From: Bacteroidota bacterium
GTDB lineage: Bacteria; Bacteroidota; Bacteroidia; Bacteroidales; VadinHA17
Length of the DNA: 48,018 nt
Direction: 5' to 3'
Assembly: GCA_011050615.1 (NCBI GenBank)
Contig: DRFJ01000042.1
Location: forward strand, 1 to 48,018
Shown here one piece after another: positions 34,829 through 43,251 of this stretch. Under the pieces are notes generated by a model. The model saw only the letters and a program-made list of their open reading frames with translations. It was not told the origin of the DNA and ran no database searches. Numbering within the stretch: the stretch's first letter is position 1; the number at the start of each line of letters is the position of its first letter. Position numbers and translations under genes: made by a program.

Positions 34829-37468
34829 ATGGATATTCCTTCCAAATATAATCCGGCCAGTACTGAATCAAAATGGTATAAATACTGGATGGAACAGGGT
34901 TTTTTCAGGAGCGAGCCTGATGACCGTGAACCTTATGTTATTGCTATTCCTCCACCCAATGTTACAGGTGTGCTGCATATGGGGCATATGCTGAACAATA
35001 CCCTCCAGGATGTACTTGCAAGGAGGCAGAGGATGCTGGGGAAGAATGTGTGCTGGGTTCCCGGTACCGATCATGCCTCAATTGCAACGGAAGCAAGGGT
35101 TGTGGCAAAACTGAGAGAAGAAGGAATTGATAAGAATGATCTGAGCAGGGATGAATTTCTGGAGCATGCATGGAGGTGGACTGAAAAACACGGGGGAATC
35201 ATACTTGAGCAGCTTAAGCGGCTCGGGGCATCCTGTGACTGGGAAAGGACACTCTTTACTATGGATGATCTGAGGTACAGGTCGGTAATCAGGGTATTTG
35301 TCGATCTGTATAATAAAGGGCTCATTTATAGAGGTGTGAGAATGGTGAACTGGGATCCCGAGGCAAAAACTGCTGTTTCGGATGAGGAGGTTGTGTATAC
35401 CGAAGAAGATTCAAAGCTGTATTATGTAAAATACAGGATAGCGGGGTCGGATGAATATATAACAATAGCAACAACAAGACCTGAGACCATACTCGGTGAT
35501 ACTGCCGTATGTGTTAATCCTGCTGACATCAGATATAAGCATCTGCAGGGAAAGAAAGTTATTGTTCCTATGGTGAACAGGGAGGTGCCTGTTATATCTG
35601 ATGATTACGTTGATATGGACTTTGGAAGCGGCTGTCTGAAAATTACTCCCGCACATGATATTAATGATTATGAGATAGGACAGAGACACGGGCTTGAGAT
35701 AATTGATATTTTCAACCCTGACGGAACATTGAGCAGTGAAGCCGGATTATTTACCGGCTCAGACAGGTTTGAGGCAAGAAAACTTTCTGTGAGCCTTCTG
35801 AGGGAAGAAGCTTTGCTTGAAAAGGTTGAAAATTACAGGAATAAAACAGGAAGGTCGGAACGTACGAATGCGGTTATTGAGCCAAAGCTTTCAATGCAAT
35901 GGTTCCTGAGGATGGCAGAAATTTCAAAACCCGCTCTTGAAGCGATAATAAATTCGGATATAAATATCTACCCGCCCAAGTTCAAAAATGTCTACCGCCA
36001 CTGGATGGAGAATGTGCGTGACTGGTGCATAAGCAGGCAACTGTGGTGGGGTCATCGCATTCCTGCCTGGTATTTCAGTTCAACGGGTTATGTGGTTGCT
36101 GCGAACGAGGAAGATGCACTTGCCCTTGCCCGTAAAGTTACGGGGAATAAAGAATTGTCTTCTTCTGACCTGCGCCAGGATGAGGATGTGCTGGATACCT
36201 GGTTTTCTTCCTGGCTATGGCCGATAAGCTGTTTTAACGGCATACTCGAACCCGACAATGATGATATTAATTATTACTACCCGACAAATGTACTGGTTAC
36301 GGCCCCGGAAATTTTATTCTTCTGGGTTGCCAGGATGATTATTGCGGCTTATGAATACCGTGACATGAAACCATTCTCTGATGTGTATCTTCACGGGATA
36401 GTTAGGGACAAGGAGAGGAGAAAAATGTCAAAATCACTTGGCAACTCACCCGATCCCCTTGATCTTATCGGTAAATATGGTGCCGACGGTGTGAGGGTTG
36501 GTATGCTCTTATGTTCACCTGCAGGCAATGACCTGCTTTACGATGATTCACTTCCTGAACAGGGAAGGAATTTTGCAAATAAGATATGGAATGCTTTCCG
36601 GCTTGTAAAAGGCTGGGAACTTGATTCAGGTATTGAAGAGCAGCCACCATGGTCGGCTGAAGCAGCAAAATGGTTTGGCAACAGGCTTAATGAGGCAATC
36701 AGGCAATACAACAGGGCTTTTGACAAATACAGGATTTCTGACGCTTTAATGATTGTGTACCGTTTGTTCTGGGAAGATTTCTCAAGCTGGTACCTGGAGG
36801 CGGTAAAACCTGACTACCGTAAACCAGTGGATTCAAAAACCTATACCTGTACCCTTGATTTTTTTGATAAACTGTTAAGACTAATGCATCCCTTTATGCC
36901 CTTCATCACGGAAGAGATCTGGCAAATGATGGAGGAAAGGGATAAGGGTTTGAGCATCATGGTATCAGATATGCCAGATGCGGGGAAGGTAAGCAGCACA
37001 GTATTGAAAGACTTTGAGAATGCCAGGATGATAGTAAGCGCCGTGCGGAATATACGAAAGAAAAATAATCTGCCGGCAAAAGATCAGCTTGATCTGTTGG
37101 TGAGTAAGAAGACTATTGATGATGAGTTGCCATTCCGGAACCTTATTAAACGGCTGGCAAACGTTTCGGATATAGAATATGTCCCCGGCAAGCCTGGGGA
37201 TTCCGTTTGTTTTATGGTAGGTACCTCAGAATATTATATCCTGATGGGCGGCAGGATTGATGTTGCATCTGAGCTTGAAAAGCTTGAAGCTGACTTAAAA
37301 TATTACAGGGGTTTCCTCGATTCAGTAATGAAAAAGCTTGGTAATGACAGTTTTGTAAACAATGCACCGGCGAAGGTGATTGAGCTTGAAGAAAAGAAAA
37401 AATCTGATGCCAAAACAAGGATCAATGCTCTGCTTGATCGGATCAATGACTTAAAGGGTAAAGGATAA
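34829..37468 (+). CDS. valS: Valyl-tRNA synthetase
   Basis: An 879-residue class I synthetase. The HIGH-type motif reads HMGH at residues 50-53 in [15 protein letters not shown], and KMSKS is intact in [14 protein letters not shown]. The editing domain ([17 protein letters not shown]), the [16 protein letters not shown] and [13 protein letters not shown] segments, the anticodon-binding helical domain and a C-terminal charged coiled coil (about residues 815-879) are all present, so the enzyme is complete. The ATG at 34829 is preferred because the alternative TTG lies inside the promoter. It is monocistronic and convergent with the lipoprotein gene. Confidence 0.96.
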   Translation: MDIPSKYNPASTESKWYKYWMEQGFFRSEPDDREPYVIAIPPPNVTGVLHMGHMLNNTLQDVLARRQRMLGKNVCWVPGTDHASIATEARVVAKLREEGIDKNDLSRDEFLEHAWRWTEKHGGIILEQLKRLGASCDWERTLFTMDDLRYRSVIRVFVDLYNKGLIYRGVRMVNWDPEAKTAVSDEEVVYTEEDSKLYYVKYRIAGSDEYITIATTRPETILGDTAVCVNPADIRYKHLQGKKVIVPMVNREVPVISDDYVDMDFGSGCLKITPAHDINDYEIGQRHGLEIIDIFNPDGTLSSEAGLFTGSDRFEARKLSVSLLREEALLEKVENYRNKTGRSERTNAVIEPKLSMQWFLRMAEISKPALEAIINSDINIYPPKFKNVYRHWMENVRDWCISRQLWWGHRIPAWYFSSTGYVVAANEEDALALARKVTGNKELSSSDLRQDEDVLDTWFSSWLWPISCFNGILEPDNDDINYYYPTNVLVTAPEILFFWVARMIIAAYEYRDMKPFSDVYLHGIVRDKERRKMSKSLGNSPDPLDLIGKYGADGVRVGMLLCSPAGNDLLYDDSLPEQGRNFANKIWNAFRLVKGWELDSGIEEQPPWSAEAAKWFGNRLNEAIRQYNRAFDKYRISDALMIVYRLFWEDFSSWYLEAVKPDYRKPVDSKTYTCTLDFFDKLLRLMHPFMPFITEEIWQMMEERDKGLSIMVSDMPDAGKVSSTVLKDFENARMIVSAVRNIRKKNNLPAKDQLDLLVSKKTIDDELPFRNLIKRLANVSDIEYVPGKPGDSVCFMVGTSEYYILMGGRIDVASELEKLEADLKYYRGFLDSVMKKLGNDSFVNNAPAKVIELEEKKKSDAKTRINALLDRINDLKGKG

Positions 37469-37473
37469 GCCGC

Positions 37474-38778
37474 TCAGGGTGTGAGCTTACGGATAAAATA
37501 ATTCTCCTCGAGCTTCACCATTTCCCAGTTATTATTAAGGACAATATGCCAGCCGTAACCTGAGATATGCTGTTTATCCTGTTCAACATTTTTAGCCGGC
37601 ACACGAAGAAATCTGAGATTGGGAGATACCAGGCAACCACCTTCCTCAACAGCCAGCTTGCCCCAGTTATCCGTAACCCTGATTGTCTGGTAAATAGTCC
37701 CCAGGGTATCAACAGGGTCTGTATCTTCTGCTTCGAAAGAAAAATTCGGACTTTCCAGTTCGAGCAACACAACGGGCTTTTCAGTGAATTGCGCTGTTCT
37801 TCGCCTCAGCCCTTCCCTTAACTGCTCTTCACGCTCCCTTTCCTCTTCCTTTACCAGGTCAACATCATAGCTGAAAGAAAGGCTGCCCGCTATATCACGA
37901 CTGATTTCCGGAAGTATTATCTCGTATCTGTCCCTCAAGGCTTCTCCAAGATCAAAATCCCTGCTGTTTATGGTGGAAAAATCAAAACCCGTTTCGTTAA
38001 GCAGATGGGCATAGATATTACCGTGAACAAAACCATAGGAAAAAGTATAGGAGCGGAAATCATAAATCCGGTGATAATATTCCAGGAGTTTCTTCAGGTA
38101 TTCATCCCTGGTCTCAGAACACAGCATCATATATGTGAAGGAAGCGAGGCCTTCATAGTTCTCAAATTTATTCTCATCCTGTATATATTTCGGATACAAT
38201 TCCCTGCGGGCCGACCTGAAAACGAGGGCATCCCTCACAGCCTGCCCTCTCGTGTCCCCGTTTGTCCTGATGGCCCTTTCAAGCGCTTTCCATTCCATTT
38301 TCAGCCATAAACGCGCGGTTCGTTCACCCATATGGCTGGTATTGTAGTCGGGAGTATCAATGTCTTTTCTTATCTGCAAACAATGGGATAAACCGTGTAT
38401 GCATCTTGATGTAATCCTGTAGTAGTCTTCTTCTTCAGGAATTGGTGCCATAGCATATAGGGTGCCTCCTAACTCCTTTGCATAATTTATTACTTCTTCC
38501 CTGGGGTAGGTTCCCGTAAATATATTTCCCCTTGGCTTCAGAATACCTTCACTGTCCTGCACATTTGAATACAGTTTCCTCGTTTCTGTATCGATAAGTA
38601 ATATGGGGCCGTAGAGATTTTCACCCCAGAGTTTACCATCATCCCTGTCACATAATTTTTTAACCTCCGAAAAATAATATTCTGCCTTTTCAGCCGTGAA
38701 GTAATCTATGCCAACATCTTCTTTACACTGGCTAAATAATACAGGAAGAAAAAAAATCAGAACTTTCCATCTCTTCAT
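37474..38778 (-). CDS. Unknown lipoprotein with a gluzincin-like HGLSH/EGLA pattern
   Basis: A 434-residue protein with a lipoprotein signal (FLPVLFSQC, Cys18). I do not recognise a family. His128 and His132 in CIHGLSHCL are spaced like the zinc ligands of HExxH peptidases but the catalytic glutamate is replaced by Gly; Glu209 in NYEGLASFTYMM resembles the third ligand of gluzincins (EGxAxY). This points to a degenerate, probably non-catalytic metallopeptidase-like fold, as inference. A charged helical stretch rich in Glu and Arg lies near residues 312-330, followed by a beta-rich C-terminal part. It is divergent from glnA and convergent with valS, alone in its transcription unit. Confidence 0.6.
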   Translation of the reverse strand: MKRWKVLIFFLPVLFSQCKEDVGIDYFTAEKAEYYFSEVKKLCDRDDGKLWGENLYGPILLIDTETRKLYSNVQDSEGILKPRGNIFTGTYPREEVINYAKELGGTLYAMAPIPEEEDYYRITSRCIHGLSHCLQIRKDIDTPDYNTSHMGERTARLWLKMEWKALERAIRTNGDTRGQAVRDALVFRSARRELYPKYIQDENKFENYEGLASFTYMMLCSETRDEYLKKLLEYYHRIYDFRSYTFSYGFVHGNIYAHLLNETGFDFSTINSRDFDLGEALRDRYEIILPEISRDIAGSLSFSYDVDLVKEEEREREEQLREGLRRRTAQFTEKPVVLLELESPNFSFEAEDTDPVDTLGTIYQTIRVTDNWGKLAVEEGGCLVSPNLRFLRVPAKNVEQDKQHISGYGWHIVLNNNWEMVKLEENYFIRKLTP

Positions 38779-38899
38779 GCTTGTCTTGTTTAGTCTTCAA
38801 AAATAATAAAATTCTTAAAGCCGGCTAACAGTCCTTAATATATTATCTGATTTAATGATCAGTATGATATAAGGCATTTTTTCAAACGGACTAAATTTA

Positions 38900-38907
38900 T
38901 ATATTTG
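38900..38907 (+). promoter_or_regulatory. -7 promoter element for the glutamine synthetase gene
   Basis: TATATTTG matches TAnnTTTG; a T-run at 38877-38882 lies about 19 bases upstream in the -33 position. The transcript would start near 38914, some 25 bases before the ATG at 38939. Confidence 0.6.
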
Positions 38908-38938
38908 GAACCCTGTTAATACCGGGTAAAATAGATAT

Positions 38939-40447
38939 ATGATGATAGATAATGAAATTTTAATGAACCCTAATGAGCTGGTTCAGTTTTTGAAGAAACC
39001 GGCGGGTCAGTTTACAAAGGCTGACTTAATCAGGTTTATCGAAGCCAAAGATATAGAAATGGTGAATTTCAGGTATGTTGCTGAAGACGGTAAACTCAAG
39101 ACGCTGAATTTTGTTCTGTCGAATCGACAGCACCTTGAAGACTTACTTTCTGAAGGAGAGCGGGTTGACGGGTCAAGCCTGTTTTCATTCGTAGGTGCAG
39201 GATCAAGCGATCTGTACGTAATACCAAGGTACAGGACTGCATTTCTGAATCCCTTTACCGAACGGCCCACACTTGATATATTGTGTTCCTTTTATGATTA
39301 CGAGGGGAAACCTCTTGAAAGCTCCCCGGAAAATATATTGAAAAAAGCTTACAGCAGGTTTGTTTCAAAATCTGGATTGACAATGAAGGCCCTGGGGGAG
39401 CTGGAGTATTATGTAAAATCTATTGAAGATGATCTCTATCCCGTTGTTGACCAGAAGGGTTATCACCAGTCTATGCCCTTTGCCAAATTTGAAGATTTGC
39501 GTATAGAGGCCCTTGATCTGTGTGCCAGGGCAGGGTGCAGGATAAAATACGGACATTCAGAAGTGGGTTGTTTTACAAAGGAAGGAGATAACTATGAGCA
39601 GCATGAGATAGAGTTCCTTCCGACCGGGCCGGATTTTGCTGTTGAACAGATGATAATAGCAAAATGGATCCTGAGAATGCTGGCTTATGAACGCGGCGTT
39701 GAAATAAGCTTTGCCCCCAAGATAACTGTTGGCAAAGCAGGCAGTGGCCTTCATATTCATATGTTACTCGAGAAAGACGGACAGAATATAATGCTGGAAA
39801 ACGGAGAGATAAGCGATCTGGCAAAAAGGATGATAGCAGGCATACTTGACCTGTCTGGTTCACTCACAGCCTTTGGTAACACCATCCCTACATCATATCT
39901 CAGGCTTGTACCACACCAGGAGGCCCCAACGAACATATGCTGGGGCGACCGGAACAGGTCGGTTCTCGTACGTGTGCCACTGGGCTGGGCGGGAACAGGG
40001 AACATGATAAAAAATGCCAATCCCCACCAAGAGTCTGAACCTGAGTCCTCCGGCAGCAGGCAGACAGTTGAATTCAGGGCCCCTGATGGCTCGGCCGACC
40101 TCTACCTCCTGATGGCAGGACTGGTTACGGCAATACAGCACGGACTTGAAATGGAGAATGGACTGGAGTATGCCAACAGCCTCTATATTTCAGGTAACCT
40201 CTTTGCCAGAGAAAATAAGAGCTTCCTTGAAAAACTTGAATCATTACCTGCATCATGCTGGGAATCAGCTGAAAAACTTGGTAAGCAACGTAAATATTAC
40301 GAGGAGGCCAATGTCTTTCCTCCCGGTCTTATCGATACCATAATTAAAAGATTGAAATCATACGATGATAAAAATATGAGCGAAAGGTTATATGGTAAAC
40401 ATGAGGAGCTGGCCGGTCTGGTTAATAAATATCTTCACTGCAGCTGA
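38939..40447 (+). CDS. glnA: Glutamine synthetase, type I-like
   Basis: A 502-residue glutamine synthetase-family enzyme. The N-terminal beta-Grasp part (about residues 25-130) has the VNFRYVAEDGKLKTLNF region and the FNPFTERPTLDILCSFYD metal-site lead-in; the catalytic part shows LGELEYYV, GCFTKEGDNYEQHEIEFLPTG, PKITVGKAGSGLHIHM, SYLRLVPHQEAPTNICWGDRNRS and QTVEFRAPD. It is divergent from the E. coli enzyme: the SYxR loop reads SYLRL instead of SYKRL and the signature lacks the usual final Ser. The expected reaction is glutamate + ammonia + ATP to glutamine. The usual adenylylation tyrosine region is not evident to me. A GS-like ligase with another substrate is a weaker alternative. Confidence 0.8.
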   Translation: MMIDNEILMNPNELVQFLKKPAGQFTKADLIRFIEAKDIEMVNFRYVAEDGKLKTLNFVLSNRQHLEDLLSEGERVDGSSLFSFVGAGSSDLYVIPRYRTAFLNPFTERPTLDILCSFYDYEGKPLESSPENILKKAYSRFVSKSGLTMKALGELEYYVKSIEDDLYPVVDQKGYHQSMPFAKFEDLRIEALDLCARAGCRIKYGHSEVGCFTKEGDNYEQHEIEFLPTGPDFAVEQMIIAKWILRMLAYERGVEISFAPKITVGKAGSGLHIHMLLEKDGQNIMLENGEISDLAKRMIAGILDLSGSLTAFGNTIPTSYLRLVPHQEAPTNICWGDRNRSVLVRVPLGWAGTGNMIKNANPHQESEPESSGSRQTVEFRAPDGSADLYLLMAGLVTAIQHGLEMENGLEYANSLYISGNLFARENKSFLEKLESLPASCWESAEKLGKQRKYYEEANVFPPGLIDTIIKRLKSYDDKNMSERLYGKHEELAGLVNKYLHCS

Positions 40448-40449
40448 TC

Positions 40450-41367
40450 CTAAGGATTAATTGTATTAGTATTAGCACTCTTTATACTGGCATTAAGCTC
40501 GAAACCTATAAGGAGGGTAATTGAATTCAGGTAGAGCCATAGCAGGATTACCAGTATGGTTCCCATTGATCCGTATAGCCTGTTATACTGGTCAAAATTA
40601 TTTACATATGCCGAAAAACCCAGTGAGGTGGCTATAAAAAGCAGGGTTGCCAGTGATGATCCTGCTGAGATAAACCTGAATTTTGCCTTCCTGGAGGGTG
40701 CGAGGTAGTAGAGAAAAGAAATTGCAGTGAACAGAAGGCCTATTATAACCAGCCATTTTGAGACCTGCAAGAGATAAAATACAATCCCGCTTTCAACAAT
40801 GTTGTTTTCAACAAGTTTCTCAACCGCCGACCTGCCGAAAATGAGTAAGATTGCTGATAGGGTAATCAGTAGCCCTATAATGAAGAACAGGAAAAAGGCT
40901 ATCTTTCTCTGTGCAATCCAGCTCCTTGTTTCAAATTTATGATCAGATACCACAAAGGCATTAATCAGTGCATGAATGCCATTTGTTGACATTATGGCTG
41001 AGGCCATGATCATTATGATGAGAAAGATATTACTTCGGTTTGTAACAGCATCCACGATGCTCTGTTCCAACAGGGTATAGGCTCTTTCAGGCATTATGCT
41101 CTCGAAGAGTAATATCACCTGTTCCTGGAAGCCCTGTACGGGAATGTAGGGTATTAAAGTAAAGAGCAGGAAGGTAGCCGGGACAAGGCTTATCAGGAGG
41201 TTAAATGCTATGGATGAAGCTCTTGTTACCAGGGCTCCCTTCTTGAAACCCCTGACAAAAAAAACAATGACATCATACATTGGAACCCTGTCAAAACCAG
41301 GTAATACCAGGTTTTTAAGACGCTCCAGAATATATTCGCCTATTTTATCCTTGTTGAATAACCTCAT
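40450..41367 (-). CDS. YihY/BrkB-type inner membrane protein
   Basis: A 305-residue protein with six membrane helices and the family's features: FFVRGFKKGALVTRASSIAFNLLISLVPATFLLFTLIPYI at the first helix, the EKLVENNIVESGIVF loop, VSKWLVIIGLLFTAISFLYYLAPSRKAKFRFISAGS and the YNRLYGSMGTILVILLWLYLNS C-terminal helix. The family was once called ribonuclease BN in error; its actual function is not settled. The ATG overlaps the nadC stop by 4 bases, so it is the third gene of a DUF4783-nadC-yihY operon. Confidence 0.9.
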   Translation of the reverse strand: MRLFNKDKIGEYILERLKNLVLPGFDRVPMYDVIVFFVRGFKKGALVTRASSIAFNLLISLVPATFLLFTLIPYIPVQGFQEQVILLFESIMPERAYTLLEQSIVDAVTNRSNIFLIIMIMASAIMSTNGIHALINAFVVSDHKFETRSWIAQRKIAFFLFFIIGLLITLSAILLIFGRSAVEKLVENNIVESGIVFYLLQVSKWLVIIGLLFTAISFLYYLAPSRKAKFRFISAGSSLATLLFIATSLGFSAYVNNFDQYNRLYGSMGTILVILLWLYLNSITLLIGFELNASIKSANTNTINP

Positions 41368-42206
41368 ATGGCCTTCAGGCTGATATCAAGACTTTTAATA
41401 TGGTGGGTAAGAGCACCAACCGAAATATAATCTACCCCGCACCTTGCATAGGCTGTCACTGTTTCAAGATTTATACCTCCGGAGGATTCAATTTCATATC
41501 TTCCGCCGACAAGTTTCATTGCCTTCTCTGTGTCAGAAATACTGAAATTGTCGAGCATGATCCTGTTTATCATACCCTGTTCCAGGATCTGCTCAAGCTC
41601 ATCCGGGTTCCTGGCTTCAATTACAATGTACAGCTCTTTTTTCGTCTTCTTATTGTACTCATTGGCCTTGATTATCGCTTTTTTAATGCCGCCGGCATAA
41701 TCAATATGATTGTCCTTAAGCATTATCATGTCGTATAATCCCATGCGATGGTTCATCCCTCCCCCGATTCTGACTGCCTCTTTTTCAAATGCCCTGAATC
41801 CGGGTGTTGTTTTCCTGGTATCAAGTATACGGGCTTTATAAGGCTTAACGGCATCCACATACATTCTTGTGTTGGTAGCGATGCCGCTCATCCTCTGGAT
41901 GATATTCAGTACCAGCCTTTCCGATTTAAGCAGGCCCTGAACCGGGCCCTCTGCAATAAAGCCTGTATCTCCGGATTTTACATTAGTCCCGTCGGCAAGA
42001 CAATCAAACAGTGTAATCCTGCTGTCAACCCTGCTGAACACATAGGCCGCAATATCAATGCCGGCAAGTACGCCGGCTTCCTTTATAAGGAGTCTTGACC
42101 TGCCCCGGGCCCCGTCCGGTATGCATGCCAGGGAACTGTGATCACCGTCTCCTATGTCTTCTCTTAGTGCAAGGTCAACAAGATTACGAATTTTCTCCTG
42201 TATCAT
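41364..42206 (-). CDS. nadC: Nicotinate-nucleotide pyrophosphorylase (carboxylating)
   Basis: A 280-residue enzyme from the ATG at 42206; the frame is open further upstream but those residues (GYISSSRPL and on) fit no family and overlap the preceding gene. Motifs: LREDIGDGDHSS at the N-terminus, ERLVLNIIQRMSGIAT, RILDTRKTTPGFRAFEK, EAVRIGGGMNHRMGLYDMIM, LKDNHI and MLDNFS, and the C-terminal ESSGGINLETV barrel end. It makes nicotinate mononucleotide from quinolinate and PRPP in de novo NAD synthesis. Its start lies 23 bases inside the end of the DUF4783 gene. Confidence 0.95.
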   Translation of the reverse strand: MIQEKIRNLVDLALREDIGDGDHSSLACIPDGARGRSRLLIKEAGVLAGIDIAAYVFSRVDSRITLFDCLADGTNVKSGDTGFIAEGPVQGLLKSERLVLNIIQRMSGIATNTRMYVDAVKPYKARILDTRKTTPGFRAFEKEAVRIGGGMNHRMGLYDMIMLKDNHIDYAGGIKKAIIKANEYNKKTKKELYIVIEARNPDELEQILEQGMINRIMLDNFSISDTEKAMKLVGGRYEIESSGGINLETVTAYARCGVDYISVGALTHHIKSLDISLKAI

Positions 42207-42594
42207 CCTTCTCAATTCTAAGCTGATGTATAAGTGGTTTTGAATCAATGGTCTTGATGAGGAAATATACCCTGAAATTACCCTCCCGTGTACGCAGAGT
42301 ACCAATGGCGTAAGCCGACTCAGACCTGCCTCCTTTATGCTTTATGACAAAATCAATTGTGGCGTGTTCACGAAAAAAATCCTTCAGTATACCTTCAGCA
42401 ACTTTCTTTGTATAAAAATCTTCCTTGTCGAGTAAGGCAAGCTCAACGGTTGAATTCAAATATTCTGAAAGGACCTCCACGTTACCGGCTTTAAAAGCAA
42501 GTGTTATCTTATCAGGGATATCTACTGCCTGCCCGCTGACAAAGCTGGAACATGACAGGACAAGACCGATTATAATGCTTGATATTATTTTCAT
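42184..42594 (-). CDS. Secreted DUF4783 protein
   Basis: A 136-residue protein from the ATG at 42594 (a TTG three codons upstream is also in frame). It has a signal peptide (MKIISSIIIGLVLSCSSFVSGQA) and an NTF2-like fold pattern: helix with ITLAFKAGNVEVLSEYLNS, then VELALL, KVAEGILKDFF, FVIKHKG, YAIGTLRTREGNFRVYFLIK. That is the DUF4783 family, which Bacteroidota keep in front of nadC; its function is not known. A minus-strand TATTTTTG at 42634-42627 gives it a promoter, so it heads the nadC operon. Confidence 0.82.
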   Translation of the reverse strand: MKIISSIIIGLVLSCSSFVSGQAVDIPDKITLAFKAGNVEVLSEYLNSTVELALLDKEDFYTKKVAEGILKDFFREHATIDFVIKHKGGRSESAYAIGTLRTREGNFRVYFLIKTIDSKPLIHQLRIEKDDTGENS

Positions 42595-42626
42595 GAAACT
42601 CAATGTTATATTTTATCTTACTCAGG

Positions 42627-42634
42627 CAAAAATA
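42627..42634 (-). promoter_or_regulatory. -7 promoter element for the DUF4783-nadC-yihY operon
   Basis: Reads TATTTTTG on the minus strand, an exact TAnnTTTG match, 33 bases before the ATG at 42594. The -33 position holds TTTC about 20 bases upstream, a near match. Confidence 0.55.
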
Positions 42635-42760
42635 GTCGAAATTAATCAAATCATGAAATACCACGGCTTAATATGCCTGGCTGTAAAATTCAGAATGTTT
42701 GTATAAATTCGTATGTTTACCGTTAATAATTTATGATCGCAAAAATTGTACCGGATTCCT

Positions 42761-43234
42761 ATGAAATTATCGATTATGCAGGTGGGAAATACTGATGAGA
42801 GCTATATCAGGGATGGATTATCCCGGTATTATTCCAGGATAAGAAAAATGTTTTCCCTCGAAATAATTACTGTAAACACCACGAAGGAATTGCGAAGTAA
42901 GCCGGAATCAGTTCAGAAAAAAGATGAAGCTGTTGCTATATCCGGCAGGCTCCGGCAGGGCGATTTTATTGTGCTGCTTGATGAGGCAGGAGAACAGTTG
43001 GACTCCCGTGGCCTTGCTTCTTTTATCCAGAAGACAATGAATTCAGGTCCCAGAAGGATAGTGTTTGTTATAGGAGGGCCCTGGGGACTGGATCCCGGTC
43101 TGGCAGGAAGAGCAAACAGGATTATAGCCCTTTCCCGTATGACATTTTCTCATCAATTGGTACGGTTATTGTTTGCTGAACAGCTGTACAGGGCCTTAAC
43201 AATAATAAAGGGGATTCCCTACCATCATGATTGA
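42761..43234 (+). CDS. rlmH: 23S rRNA (pseudouridine1915-N3)-methyltransferase
   Basis: A 157-residue SPOUT methyltransferase from the ATG at 42761 (an in-frame TTG at 42746 is not supported). It begins MKLSIMQVGNTDESYI and carries the SAM-binding knot segment FVIGGPWGLDPGLAGRANRIIALSRMTFSHQLVRLLFAEQLYRA and the terminal KGIPYHHD, all family hallmarks. It methylates pseudouridine 1915 in helix 69 of the large ribosomal subunit. The end lies 18 bases before the preferred start of the kinase gene. Confidence 0.95.
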   Translation: MKLSIMQVGNTDESYIRDGLSRYYSRIRKMFSLEIITVNTTKELRSKPESVQKKDEAVAISGRLRQGDFIVLLDEAGEQLDSRGLASFIQKTMNSGPRRIVFVIGGPWGLDPGLAGRANRIIALSRMTFSHQLVRLLFAEQLYRALTIIKGIPYHHD

Positions 43235-43251
43235 AATATGAGAGCTGTAAA

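Noticed and set aside
42207..42305. A 33-residue N-terminal extension of NadC
   Set aside because: It overlaps the DUF4783 coding sequence and matches nothing in NadC; the ATG at 42206 gives the standard N-terminus.
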